A stretch of DNA of 64,000 bases from Flavobacterium dauae (GTDB taxonomy: Bacteria > Bacteroidota > Bacteroidia > Flavobacteriales > Flavobacteriaceae), in assembly GCF_004151275.2 (NCBI RefSeq), contig NZ_CP130821.1:1984001-2048000 (forward strand), read 5' to 3'. Every line of letters begins with the position of its first letter. Position 1 is the first letter of the stretch. The position numbers and the translations under genes were made by a program. The notes beneath the pieces are model-generated. The model saw only the letters and a list, made by a program, of their open reading frames with translations. It was not told where the DNA came from and searched no databases. This document shows, piece by piece, positions 42,701-50,875 of this stretch.

Positions 42701-45700
42701 AAACTTTTTGCGTGAACAGTTGTCCTTCGTTTAAAACATCCGAAAATCCTTCAACACGTTCAATATAATATTTATAAATTTTGTTGAATGTTTTAATATC
42801 GTCGTTAAATCTATCATACGAAACTTTAGAAATAACCTCATCTACAAGTTCTAAATGAATAACAGTTAATCCTTTTTTCAATTCTACTTTTAAGTTTTTA
42901 TAGCCTAATGCTGTAATGCCCACTAAAGCCGTTTTGTTGCCCGACACTTTTGCAAAACCGTCTTCGTTAGTTATTGTTTTGTTTGAATTTTTAAGATTCA
43001 CTACTACAGCATTGGAAATAAATTTATTGGTTTTAGCATCGCGTACTTCAACCTGAAACCCTACATTTTTACTCTGTTGATTTTGAAAAGCAGAGTTATA
43101 ATAATTATGTGTAGTAAAATTATAACCAAAATAGTTCCATGTATTCCAATAAAAGCTGTTGCTGTGATAATAATTTGAACTAAATAAATTATTATGATGC
43201 ACGTTATTTTGCTTTTTGGGAGTAGAAAAATTCACGTACACATAATTATCTATTTTCTGAGAATATGTAATCCATTCTGTTTCATATTCCCAAGAATCTT
43301 TCAACAATAAATCTAAAGAAGCATCGTACATACTTGCTAAAAACTCGCCTTGATACGGTTTATTATTTTTGGCGTTTTTTAGCAGTAACTTCCATTTATA
43401 TTGTTCGGCAGGATTTAATTTATCGTTCCATGACTGCCATTCTACATTCCATAGAAAATCTTCATTTGTTTTACTATTTTCTATGTTATAATTTCCACTA
43501 TTTGAATAAAGCTCATGACTGTTTACAAAAAACCAACTGTAAGAAACCGATTCGTTTTCTGTACTATTTGTTAAAGGCAATTTTAGTTGTTGTGTACCTT
43601 TTTTTATCTTAAAAGTTAACGACTTAATAGTTGCATCCCGGTCAAAATAGGTAACGTACAACGCAACGTTATCATATATGCTGTTTGTTTCTAAAACCAA
43701 CTGATCTGCATTTGATTTTGAATGATTTACAACGGTAAAATTTTCGTTCGTTGCCAGTTTTTCATCGGCATTTTTTATACTAAACGTTGTTTCGGCTTTA
43801 ATTGGCAAACCAGATTTTTCGTCTGTAATTTCAAATTCAAAATTATAACGTCCGGTTTTCCAATTCTTAATATCTAATTCAAAATCTTTGTCTTTTTGTG
43901 TGGTGTATGTTCCTTCGTAAACCAATACTTTTTCGGCTACTTTTTCATCGTTTAACGAATACGTTTCGTAAGGAAATAACTCTCTAAATGTTTTTTCGTT
44001 TATAGATGATAATTCGGGAATATTCCATGGTCTGCTTTTATAAAAATGATTGACAGGTAAGGTTTGATAGATTTTAACTTTACCAGTTACAGGTAAAAAA
44101 TCGTTGTTATGACTGGTAGAATTAACAGTAACACTTAAAGGTTTGTTTGTAACCGATACACTGTAATTGTAAGCATTTAACCTATACTTTGTATTGGCAA
44201 CAGTAAATTGCCCGTCGGTTTCATGAACTTCACCTGCTTGATCTATTACTTCAATCTCATAATAAACATGTGCTTGTATAGGTTTCATTTTTGCTTTTTC
44301 ACTAATAGAATTAGACTTAACTGTAAAGGTATATTCAAAAAAACCTTGATCGTTGGTAAATAGTTCTTCTTTTGAATCTATCAGATTTATAGAGCCTCTT
44401 TCTTCGTAATCGTAAAAAGATGAATTTATGTTTAGCTTTACTTTAGCATTTGCAATAGCTCCACCTGCCAAACTACTTGCTTTACCTTTTATGGTTACTT
44501 TTTCATCAAAATAAACGTTTTGTTTTATTTCTTCTACTTCAAAATCAAAAGTTGGACGTTTGTATTCTTCTACTTTATACCTGAAACTTTCTGTTTCAAA
44601 ATATAAATTCTCCCAAAATTCTTCTTCTGTCTTATCAGTATATTCATCTAACTCATCAACTTCAACATAAAAATCACCTGTTGCTATATTTTTAGGCAAT
44701 AAAAAAGCACCGCTAAAAGCACCTAATTCGTTGGTTTTCACAGTTAGTTTATTAACCTCTTCAGAGTTATCATCTTTTAAAACCACATTAAAAGATTTAT
44801 TTGCCAAAACGTTATTTCCAGCTTTTTGCATTTCGTATAAAATGCCTTTAAAATGTACTTCTTGTCCTGGTCGATAAATATATCTATCTGTAAACAAATT
44901 AACTGTAGCTTCCCGTCTGTCACCATCATTTCTAACATATTCGGTATTGTAACTATCTAAATACAAATTTGTTTGGTAGGTTCCATTTTGCATAAAAACC
45001 TTTACAATATTATCTTTATTGTAACCTTTGGTGTTCGAAACAATTACTTTTCCTACGTCATCGGTTGTATAGCTTTTATTCTGATATTTGACCAATACAT
45101 TTTTATACGGATTTCCTGTTTTTGGATTTAAAACATACAACACATAAGATTCTTCATCGGTTGATTCTGTATCAATATTTTTAGATATTACCGTTACACT
45201 TGTAGTTTTAAATGAAACTACATGCTGATAATTAAATTCTTTTAAATCTTTAGCATCAGAATAAGACACCAACAGATAATTTCCTAAAGGAAACTGCTCT
45301 CCTAAAACTTCTGTTGAAGTTTGAAAATACATTAAATCTTTAGGTAAAACACGCGAAGTAGTTTTAAGTGGCTGCTGATTTTTTATTACCAATTGATACG
45401 TACTGTCATTCACAACAGTATGTTTAAAATGATAATAAGCAAAATGCAAAGTATCTATATTTTTATAATCAATTAAGTATTTTACAGGTTCGCCTTCATA
45501 GACTTCTTTTTTAAGTGATACGGCAAATTCTTTTTGTTTTATACTATTTTCTAAAAGCTGTACTTTATCCAATTGATCATTTTCATCTGCGCTTTTTTTA
45601 ACTTCGGCAATAGCATTTAACGAGCGGTTGTAATAATCTTTTTTATCTGTTTTATTTGCTTCACTGCTTAGTTTATTTGCATAGTCTGAATACCAACGAT

Positions 45701-46595
45701 TTTTATAAAAAGCTGTAGTTAAATTTTTTCCAAGGTTTTGAAAAGTAGTTCCTTCTGCCGATTTATCTTTTGCATATTTTTCAAAACGCAGATATCTTAT
45801 TTTATCTAACGCCTTATTTTGATTTGTTGAAATGTAATACGCTTCTAGTTTTTGAAACAAATCCACAGCTTTTTTTCCTAATTCGTTTTTTAAATCGTCA
45901 TTTTTAGGAGGAAAGATTATTTTTTGTTGATGAAAAGAGGAATCAAATCGAAACAGTTCATCGTTTAAAGGTTGAATTATTGACGAGTTATAAGAATATT
46001 CATTAATAAAATTAATTGCAAAAAACTCGTAAACAGATTGGTTTAAATTATGATCTATTTCATCAAAAAAAACTAAATCTTTAATACCAGAAAGTTTTGT
46101 TTGTTTTAACAATTGATCTTGCTTAAAAAGTAAATTTAATTGTTCATTTACAACAATTTTAAAATGATCTAAAGACCATAAATCAATATTTTCAGGTACT
46201 TTAACCGTTGTGTTTTCAACTAATTTATTTTTATTCCAAGAATATTGTTTAGAATCGTAAGCAGCTAAAATAGTTTTAATATAATACCAACGGTAAATTT
46301 CTTTGTAAATGCCTTTACTTGAATTAAGTTCTTTGGTAAGTTCGTTTAAAATTTTTTGCGTAGAAACTTCATCTACCTCATTTTTAAATTTTAAATTATA
46401 AACAACTGCTTTAATCTTTTGTTGTTGATTTTTCTTGCGAGCTGCTTTGTTATAAATATCCTGAACTTCTTTATAAGCCGTTTTATAACTTCCGGCTTTT
46501 TCAAGTTCATAAACTTTTTGCCATTCTTTAGAAAAATCTTGTGCATAAACAGTAGTTCCAAAAACTAACAGTAGCAATAAATAAATGTGTTTCAT
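39735..46595 (-). CDS. Giant alpha-2-macroglobulin-family protein with inserted carboxypeptidase-like and TonB-plug domains
   Basis: The 2286-residue protein has a signal peptide (MKHIYLLLLLVFGTTVYAQ) and an N-terminal helical region (about 20-370). MG domains of the bacterial macroglobulin type follow, including TDRYIYRPGQEVHFKGILYE (MG2-like). At about 1318-1510 sits a SusC-like module: a carboxypeptidase-regulatory-like domain (IKGIVKTQDGDPIPGATVMV) and a plug domain (VVLRGLGSIIGDVQPLYIVDG, VLKGDEAIAVYGNRGANG). The macroglobulin body then resumes with A2M and complement-like thioester regions. The thioester motif CNEQ is near residue 1750. It may trap proteases or bind surface ligands at the cell envelope. 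The function is inferred from domains. Confidence 0.85.
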   Translation of the reverse strand: MKHIYLLLLLVFGTTVYAQDFSKEWQKVYELEKAGSYKTAYKEVQDIYNKAARKKNQQQKIKAVVYNLKFKNEVDEVSTQKILNELTKELNSSKGIYKEIYRWYYIKTILAAYDSKQYSWNKNKLVENTTVKVPENIDLWSLDHFKIVVNEQLNLLFKQDQLLKQTKLSGIKDLVFFDEIDHNLNQSVYEFFAINFINEYSYNSSIIQPLNDELFRFDSSFHQQKIIFPPKNDDLKNELGKKAVDLFQKLEAYYISTNQNKALDKIRYLRFEKYAKDKSAEGTTFQNLGKNLTTAFYKNRWYSDYANKLSSEANKTDKKDYYNRSLNAIAEVKKSADENDQLDKVQLLENSIKQKEFAVSLKKEVYEGEPVKYLIDYKNIDTLHFAYYHFKHTVVNDSTYQLVIKNQQPLKTTSRVLPKDLMYFQTSTEVLGEQFPLGNYLLVSYSDAKDLKEFNYQHVVSFKTTSVTVISKNIDTESTDEESYVLYVLNPKTGNPYKNVLVKYQNKSYTTDDVGKVIVSNTKGYNKDNIVKVFMQNGTYQTNLYLDSYNTEYVRNDGDRREATVNLFTDRYIYRPGQEVHFKGILYEMQKAGNNVLANKSFNVVLKDDNSEEVNKLTVKTNELGAFSGAFLLPKNIATGDFYVEVDELDEYTDKTEEEFWENLYFETESFRYKVEEYKRPTFDFEVEEIKQNVYFDEKVTIKGKASSLAGGAIANAKVKLNINSSFYDYEERGSINLIDSKEELFTNDQGFFEYTFTVKSNSISEKAKMKPIQAHVYYEIEVIDQAGEVHETDGQFTVANTKYRLNAYNYSVSVTNKPLSVTVNSTSHNNDFLPVTGKVKIYQTLPVNHFYKSRPWNIPELSSINEKTFRELFPYETYSLNDEKVAEKVLVYEGTYTTQKDKDFELDIKNWKTGRYNFEFEITDEKSGLPIKAETTFSIKNADEKLATNENFTVVNHSKSNADQLVLETNSIYDNVALYVTYFDRDATIKSLTFKIKKGTQQLKLPLTNSTENESVSYSWFFVNSHELYSNSGNYNIENSKTNEDFLWNVEWQSWNDKLNPAEQYKWKLLLKNAKNNKPYQGEFLASMYDASLDLLLKDSWEYETEWITYSQKIDNYVYVNFSTPKKQNNVHHNNLFSSNYYHSNSFYWNTWNYFGYNFTTHNYYNSAFQNQQSKNVGFQVEVRDAKTNKFISNAVVVNLKNSNKTITNEDGFAKVSGNKTALVGITALGYKNLKVELKKGLTVIHLELVDEVISKVSYDRFNDDIKTFNKIYKYYIERVEGFSDVLNEGQLFTQKVLNNDETFTYDVIDDTNIVKDGVLKTIKGIVKTQDGDPIPGATVMVLDTNKSTETDVEGTYQIKASAGDRIKVVYEGFKPETLYVNNTQVLNFVLLEDESMAMNDIVVDTYRTVGADKGRKGTGSGERFTVTSKTLQGQPGAGTTVVLRGLGSIIGDVQPLYIVDGVPMSAEDFRNLNPNDIVATEVLKGDEAIAVYGNRGANGVIVITTKKAQQAAEHLEIPLRKNLQETAFFFPHLQIQKDGSVEINFTAPEALTKWKFRGLAHNKTTDFIYVESLSRTQKDVMIQPNMPRFVRETDVVVLKARVSNTTNAPLQATAVLRLFNTVTGEDLTDKIIKTDKLDPTTINGLSANTVSWSVEIPKDIEGLQYRISVKAGNFTDGEESVIPVLSNRTLITETAAIWQLGKQNKEYKLDNLLNNNSQTIKNHQFVVEISHNATWLTMQSLPYLYDFQHTCNEQIFAKYFADVLAMHVLEKNPTIKDLISEWKNNPKSKLEENEELKQLMLQETPWMKDLVSNEEKKAQLAAYFDKDRLEKEADEIIKTLGERQNVSGGFGWFSGGSENDYITQHILVTAAQLDKLGISHFNATDVKNIVNKAHRFIDVKMQDQLKTKDKTFSNHSAINYAFVKSYYSKDFAIPADVSKQLNQNFIDLRKNWVALSLQNKAKLAIVLKRKGDVAWAKQILNQLNESAVINETYGMYWKENSNEHYYYYNAAEVQALIIEAFKEIENNEVTLQKLNAWLLSQKLNKDWGTTKATTSAIYALLLSNSTEIAKADKAVVSVGNGTIKTNETAENQSDDVLGYQTYQWKVNEITNDFGKVSVKNKSEKPVFGGIYWQYFEDFNTVKEANNGILKIARKFYIENSDKKLEEISNETNLKLGQKVIIRLEITAEKDMEFIHIKDMRAATFEPVDVLSGYKYENNLRYYQSTRDAATNFFTDYLSKGNYVIDYEVRLNNEGSFTSGISTIQSMYAPEHTGHSKGNTVKVKE

Positions 46596-46663
46596 AAGGT
46601 AATGTTAATAAGATGCTGTTAAAATACATCTTTTTTGTAAATTTAAGCTTTAAAAAATTTTGT

Positions 46664-47173
46664 ATGAAGAAATTTATAGGAATTTGCACGCTTTTACTCA
46701 CTTTTACTTCTTGTGATAAAAAAGCAGAAACTGCTGTTGAAAAACCACAGGTTATTGAATTAAGCACCGATTACGCTTCGGTTTTTGATCAATTTACCAA
46801 ACAAAACGATACGCTTTATCTTGTGAACTTTTGGGCAACGTGGTGTCAGCCTTGTGTAGAAGAATTACCTGATTTTATGAAAGTGAATGATGAGTTTAAA
46901 TCAGAAAAATTCAAAATGATTTTAGTGAGTTTGGATAAAGGAAGTGATTTTGAAACCAAAGTGAAAGACTATCTTAAAACCAACAACATTTCGCCCGATG
47001 TTTATGTTTTGACTGACAATAAACGTATGAACAAATGGATCCCGAAAATCAATAAAACCTGGAGCGGTGCCATACCTGCGACTGCCGTTTATAAAAACGG
47101 AAAACAGTTATTTTTTACCGAAGGTAAAATTTCGTACACCAATTTAAAAAGTACCATTAACAAATTTAAATAA
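46664..47173 (+). CDS. Thioredoxin-fold (TlpA-like) lipoprotein
   Basis: The ATG at 46664 starts a clean lipoprotein signal (MKKFIGICTLLLTFTSC); an in-frame ATG at 46613 is upstream and unlikely. The 169-residue product has a thioredoxin fold with FWATWCQPCVEELPDF as active site and SGAIPATAVYK with the cis-Pro. It is expected to be a periplasmic thiol-disulfide reductase. The next gene starts six bases after it. Confidence 0.9.
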   Translation: MKKFIGICTLLLTFTSCDKKAETAVEKPQVIELSTDYASVFDQFTKQNDTLYLVNFWATWCQPCVEELPDFMKVNDEFKSEKFKMILVSLDKGSDFETKVKDYLKTNNISPDVYVLTDNKRMNKWIPKINKTWSGAIPATAVYKNGKQLFFTEGKISYTNLKSTINKFK

Positions 47174-47179
47174 CATAAA

Positions 47180-47851
47180 ATGAAAAAGTTTTTAGCATTA
47201 GCTTTATTTGCGGCTGCTTTTGTAAGCTGTAAAAAAGAAAACACCACTACAACCAATGTGGTAAATAACGACACCATTACCAAAACCGAAGAACCCGCAG
47301 CCGAAAGAACCGGTTATAACATTGGCGACGAAGCTACCGATTTTTCGTTGAAAGGAACTGACGATAAAATATATTCGTTAGCACAATTTGCCGATGCCAA
47401 AGGATTTATTGTGATTTTTACCTGTAACCATTGTCCGTATGCAAAAGCGTACGAAGAGCGTATTGTGGCGTTAGATGCTAAATACAAATCATTGGGGTAT
47501 CCTATTATTGCGATTAATCCGAATGATCCTGTTGCACAACCAGAAGACAGTTTTGATTTAATGAAAACCCGAGCGAAAGAAAAAGGTTTTACGTTTCCTT
47601 ATTTGATAGACGAAGGTCAGAAAATTTATCCGCAATACGGAGCTACTAAAACACCGCACGTTTTTGTATTGCAGAAAGAAAACGGTAAAAACATTGTAAA
47701 ATACATTGGTGCTATTGATAATAATTACGAAAATGCAAACGATGTTACCGAAAAATATGTGGAAGCAGCCGTTGATGCACTTTTAAAAAATGAGCCTATA
47801 AAACAAACCGAAACCGTTGCAATTGGCTGTACCATAAAAGTTAAAGAATAA
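47180..47851 (+). CDS. Thioredoxin/peroxiredoxin-like lipoprotein with CNHC motif
   Basis: The 223-residue protein has a lipobox signal (MKKFLALALFAAAFVSC) and an AhpC/TSA-like fold (GDEATDFSLKGTDDKIYSLAQF). The redox motif is FTCNHCPYAKAYEER, and the cis-Pro region is TKTPHVFVLQKENG. The CNHC type is found in a thioredoxin-like family whose substrate is not known. It forms a two-gene operon with the preceding TlpA-like gene and may act in the same redox step. Confidence 0.88.
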   Translation: MKKFLALALFAAAFVSCKKENTTTTNVVNNDTITKTEEPAAERTGYNIGDEATDFSLKGTDDKIYSLAQFADAKGFIVIFTCNHCPYAKAYEERIVALDAKYKSLGYPIIAINPNDPVAQPEDSFDLMKTRAKEKGFTFPYLIDEGQKIYPQYGATKTPHVFVLQKENGKNIVKYIGAIDNNYENANDVTEKYVEAAVDALLKNEPIKQTETVAIGCTIKVKE

Positions 47852-47860
47852 TTTTTGATA

Positions 47861-47897
47861 AAAACTCTTTCAGATTCATTGAAAGAGTTTTTTTTTA
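47861..47897. terminator. Terminator between convergent genes
   Basis: AAACTCTTTC and GAAAGAGTTT arms and a long T run that reaches the CDF stop codon. Confidence 0.85.
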
Positions 47898-48770
47898 ATT
47901 TATTTGAATGGTTACCTGATGAATGTGATAACGGTCAAATAATTCTCTGATTTCCTTCATCAAATGTTTTCGATCTTCTAAAATAAGATCTTCTGTTTCA
48001 ATTTCTAATGTAGCAATATGATTTTGCCCATCCATTGTCCAGATAAACAATTCACGAATAACAGTGACTTCTGGTAAGTTTTCTATTTCTTTGTGAATGG
48101 TTTCAATAGCGATTCCTTCCGGAACTGCCTGTAACAAAACTTTAAACGTCTTCCAAAGATTTTTAAAAGCATTATACCCAATAAATAAAGCAATTCCAAG
48201 GGTAAGCACTCCGTCAATATAATACCATTGGGTAAAATAAATAATTATTGATCCAACTAAAACTGCGATCCAGCCTAACACATCTTCCAACAAATGCAAC
48301 ATTACGGCGGTACTGTTGGCATCTCTTGTTACGTGAGAATGTGCGTGATGATGTGTAGCTGTCCCGCCTTTTTTAATTTTCAAGAAAGCAAAACCATTGA
48401 TTGCAATCCCCAAAACCGCCAAACCAAACATTCCGATACTATTCACTTCTTTGACGGAATCAAACGACTGAACAGCGTGAACAATCATCAAAACAGCCCC
48501 CGCAAGCAGAATACCCGACATTATAATTGCCGACAACAATGAAAATCGACGATAGCCATAACTAAATGAAGACGATTTAGGTTTTCGGGAAAACTTATCC
48601 ATATAAACCGCCACTCCAATCGCAACGGCATCCATAAAATCGTGAAAAGCATCAGCGATAATCGCAGTGGAATTGGTAAGAATACCACCAATCAGTTCTA
48701 TAATCGCAAAAAACAGATTGAGAAAAAATGCCAGCGATAAACCTTTTGACGCTTTGGAAGCTGTATTCAT
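47895..48770 (-). CDS. Cation diffusion facilitator (CzcD/ZitB-like) metal exporter
   Basis: The 291-residue protein has six transmembrane helices with paired metal sites ADAFHDFMDA (helix II) and LHLLEDVLGW (helix V), both of the HxxxD type. A His-rich loop (THHHAHSHVTRD) lies between helices IV and V. The C-terminal cytoplasmic domain ends HIATLEIETEDLIL... HIHQVTIQIN. It likely exports Zn2+ or a related ion by proton exchange. Confidence 0.93.
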   Translation of the reverse strand: MNTASKASKGLSLAFFLNLFFAIIELIGGILTNSTAIIADAFHDFMDAVAIGVAVYMDKFSRKPKSSSFSYGYRRFSLLSAIIMSGILLAGAVLMIVHAVQSFDSVKEVNSIGMFGLAVLGIAINGFAFLKIKKGGTATHHHAHSHVTRDANSTAVMLHLLEDVLGWIAVLVGSIIIYFTQWYYIDGVLTLGIALFIGYNAFKNLWKTFKVLLQAVPEGIAIETIHKEIENLPEVTVIRELFIWTMDGQNHIATLEIETEDLILEDRKHLMKEIRELFDRYHIHQVTIQIN

Positions 48771-48918
48771 AATAGCAGGAAGTTTCTGTTAAAGGTATTA
48801 AATTATCAATACATATAAAAGTCTTATTATATTCTATAAAGTCAAAAGTTATCCGTTAAATAGATTGAATTTTATTAAATTCGTATAAAAACCAAAACAA
48901 AGAATTCGCCTAAATATT

Positions 48919-49329
48919 ATGAAAACCCACACGACCAATTATTTTAGTACATTAATTACAGTTGCAGAAGATTGTAAGGCAGAGCGTGGAACCATTCCGC
49001 CGGAAAAAGATAAATTGACGATTGCCAATTATCAATTTAATTTATTGGAAAAACAACCTTTTCAATATACTTCTGATGAAATTTTGTTCACAGTTTTTAG
49101 TATAAGAAACGATATTTCTGCTTCTGAAACAGCTACCGAAAAAAGAAAATTCTTTTCAAAGAGTCAGCCATGCTTAAGGACTTCGCCTTTGGCAAAAAAT
49201 TATGGCTGGGGAATTTATTTTAACGAAGAAGGCAAAATAAAACTGATTGATTTTACTTCATACGAATATCAAAAACTGCTGAAAGATGAAAATATTAAAA
49301 AAGTTTCGGCAATGAAAAATAAAAAATAG
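48919..49329 (+). CDS. DUF6157-family protein
   Basis: The 136-residue cytosolic protein starts MKTHTTNYFSTLITVAEDC and includes SQPCLRTSPLAKNYGWGIYF, typical of DUF6157. No catalytic residues are recognised. It stands alone, 148 bases from the CDF gene, with no clear consensus promoter. Function unknown. Confidence 0.85.
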   Translation: MKTHTTNYFSTLITVAEDCKAERGTIPPEKDKLTIANYQFNLLEKQPFQYTSDEILFTVFSIRNDISASETATEKRKFFSKSQPCLRTSPLAKNYGWGIYFNEEGKIKLIDFTSYEYQKLLKDENIKKVSAMKNKK

Positions 49330-49378
49330 TTTGGTTTTCTTTTAAACCATACTATTTTTAAGATATACAAATACTTGC

Positions 49379-50788
49379 TTATATTATATTTTGTTCCGTA
49401 CACCAATCAAGTATATATTCATATAAAGCCTCCATACTTATAGCTGTGTCTTCTTTGTATTTTGCCAATAAAACTTGATTAAATTCCGTAAATTTTGAAA
49501 AGCCTCTATTAATTGTCATTGTTTTATTTAGTTTAGGAAGATATTCGTCTATATCTTCTTTTCTATAATTATCATTTAAATACAAACTATAGACGGCAAA
49601 AGTCATGTATTCATTAAAGAGTTTATAAGGACTGTTATATGCATTAGTAATAGTTGGTTTTGCCCATACATCCCTATTTGATAAGGCTTTATTTATTTTT
49701 CCTAAAAACTTATCTGAAACAGGATTCACATAATTATGGTCAATTTCTGTGAATACTATTCGTGATTCTGCTAATTCATTCTGAATTTCTGAAAGACTTT
49801 CATCATAGTCGGCACGGGCAATAAACATAGCTGTTTGTTTAAACCCGTTGCTTTGATAACCTCTTGTAGAATGAGCTCCATAAACTAATGGAGAAAAATA
49901 AACAAGGTAAGAACCATAACTAAACCCGAACTTGTTATCCAGCCAAGTCTGCATTTTTTGAATGGGATTTAATTGGTTGTAAGTTTCCAATAAGGTGTTA
50001 TAATACGATTGATTTTCTTTATAAAACTGGCGAAAGTTAGACACACGAACAAAATCTTCAAATATTTTTACATCTTTCAATGGATTAAAAGAATAATATC
50101 CTTTCCCCATTTCTTTTATGTTTCCATCATTTATAATATGTCCGTATTCATCAAAACGATAACCACAAGCCGTCATTTTTAAAGCATAATAATAGTTATA
50201 ACTATCTCTTGAAAATAGGTTAACGTCATATTCTTTTATGTAATTTATATCTGTGATGTATTTTTTTATAGTGTCTAATGCCGGATGATTGATATAAGCG
50301 TCAAAGTATTCTTTTACCTTTTTATAGTAGATTGTGCTTGTATCAAACATATTTCCTTCCTCCTCGGCATCTGGATGTAGTGCCATCATTATGTTTACTA
50401 ATTCGCTAACCTCCGGTATAGCAACAACAGTTTTGTTTTTATATTTTGCAATATATTCCTGTGTAAAATTGACATTAGGTTCAACTCCCACTAATTGCTG
50501 ACTAATGGTGTCTTTATTATTTTTTAAAATTAAAAAATCTATTTGCTGCCCTAATTTTAAATCAAATCTAATACTGTCTTTACCGTCGCTATATGTTACT
50601 GTATTGTTTTCTTTTGTAGTTTCTGCTTCAAAGGCTCCAATGTTAATATCTTTACCTACAATCCAATTATCAGCCTGTAAAACGTTATTTACTCTAACTT
50701 GTAAATAGTCATTATTGGTTTTAAAAATTTGCTGAGCATGCAACATCATCGTTCCACACGCAAATAATAAAGTAAAAAGTTTTTTCAT
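49379..50788 (-). CDS. Exported protein of unknown function, possibly DUF4932-like with a degenerate zinc-peptidase motif
   Basis: The 469-residue protein has a signal peptide (MKKLFTLLFACGTMMLHAQ). The first 120 residues form an N-terminal beta domain. A helical region follows with ADAEEE-like acidic segments and ALKMTACGYRFDEYGH. At about residue 350, VFTEIDHNYVNPVSDK sits where relatives of the DUF4932 type carry an HExxH-like helix; here it reads TEIDH, so a zinc site may be lost. Periplasmic or surface. The family assignment is tentative. Confidence 0.65.
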   Translation of the reverse strand: MKKLFTLLFACGTMMLHAQQIFKTNNDYLQVRVNNVLQADNWIVGKDINIGAFEAETTKENNTVTYSDGKDSIRFDLKLGQQIDFLILKNNKDTISQQLVGVEPNVNFTQEYIAKYKNKTVVAIPEVSELVNIMMALHPDAEEEGNMFDTSTIYYKKVKEYFDAYINHPALDTIKKYITDINYIKEYDVNLFSRDSYNYYYALKMTACGYRFDEYGHIINDGNIKEMGKGYYSFNPLKDVKIFEDFVRVSNFRQFYKENQSYYNTLLETYNQLNPIQKMQTWLDNKFGFSYGSYLVYFSPLVYGAHSTRGYQSNGFKQTAMFIARADYDESLSEIQNELAESRIVFTEIDHNYVNPVSDKFLGKINKALSNRDVWAKPTITNAYNSPYKLFNEYMTFAVYSLYLNDNYRKEDIDEYLPKLNKTMTINRGFSKFTEFNQVLLAKYKEDTAISMEALYEYILDWCTEQNII

Positions 50789-50825
50789 AGAGGAATTAAT
50801 TGTCTGTTAAATAACACAAAAACGA

Positions 50826-50860
50826 CAAAAGCCTTCATTTTTAGAAAGCTTTTGTTGTCT
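50826..50860 (-). terminator. Terminator of icmF
   Basis: Minus-strand ACAAAAGC...GCTTTTGT stem followed by TCGTTTTT, just after the icmF stop. Confidence 0.7.
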
Positions 50861-50875
50861 TTTGAACTCTTAGTG

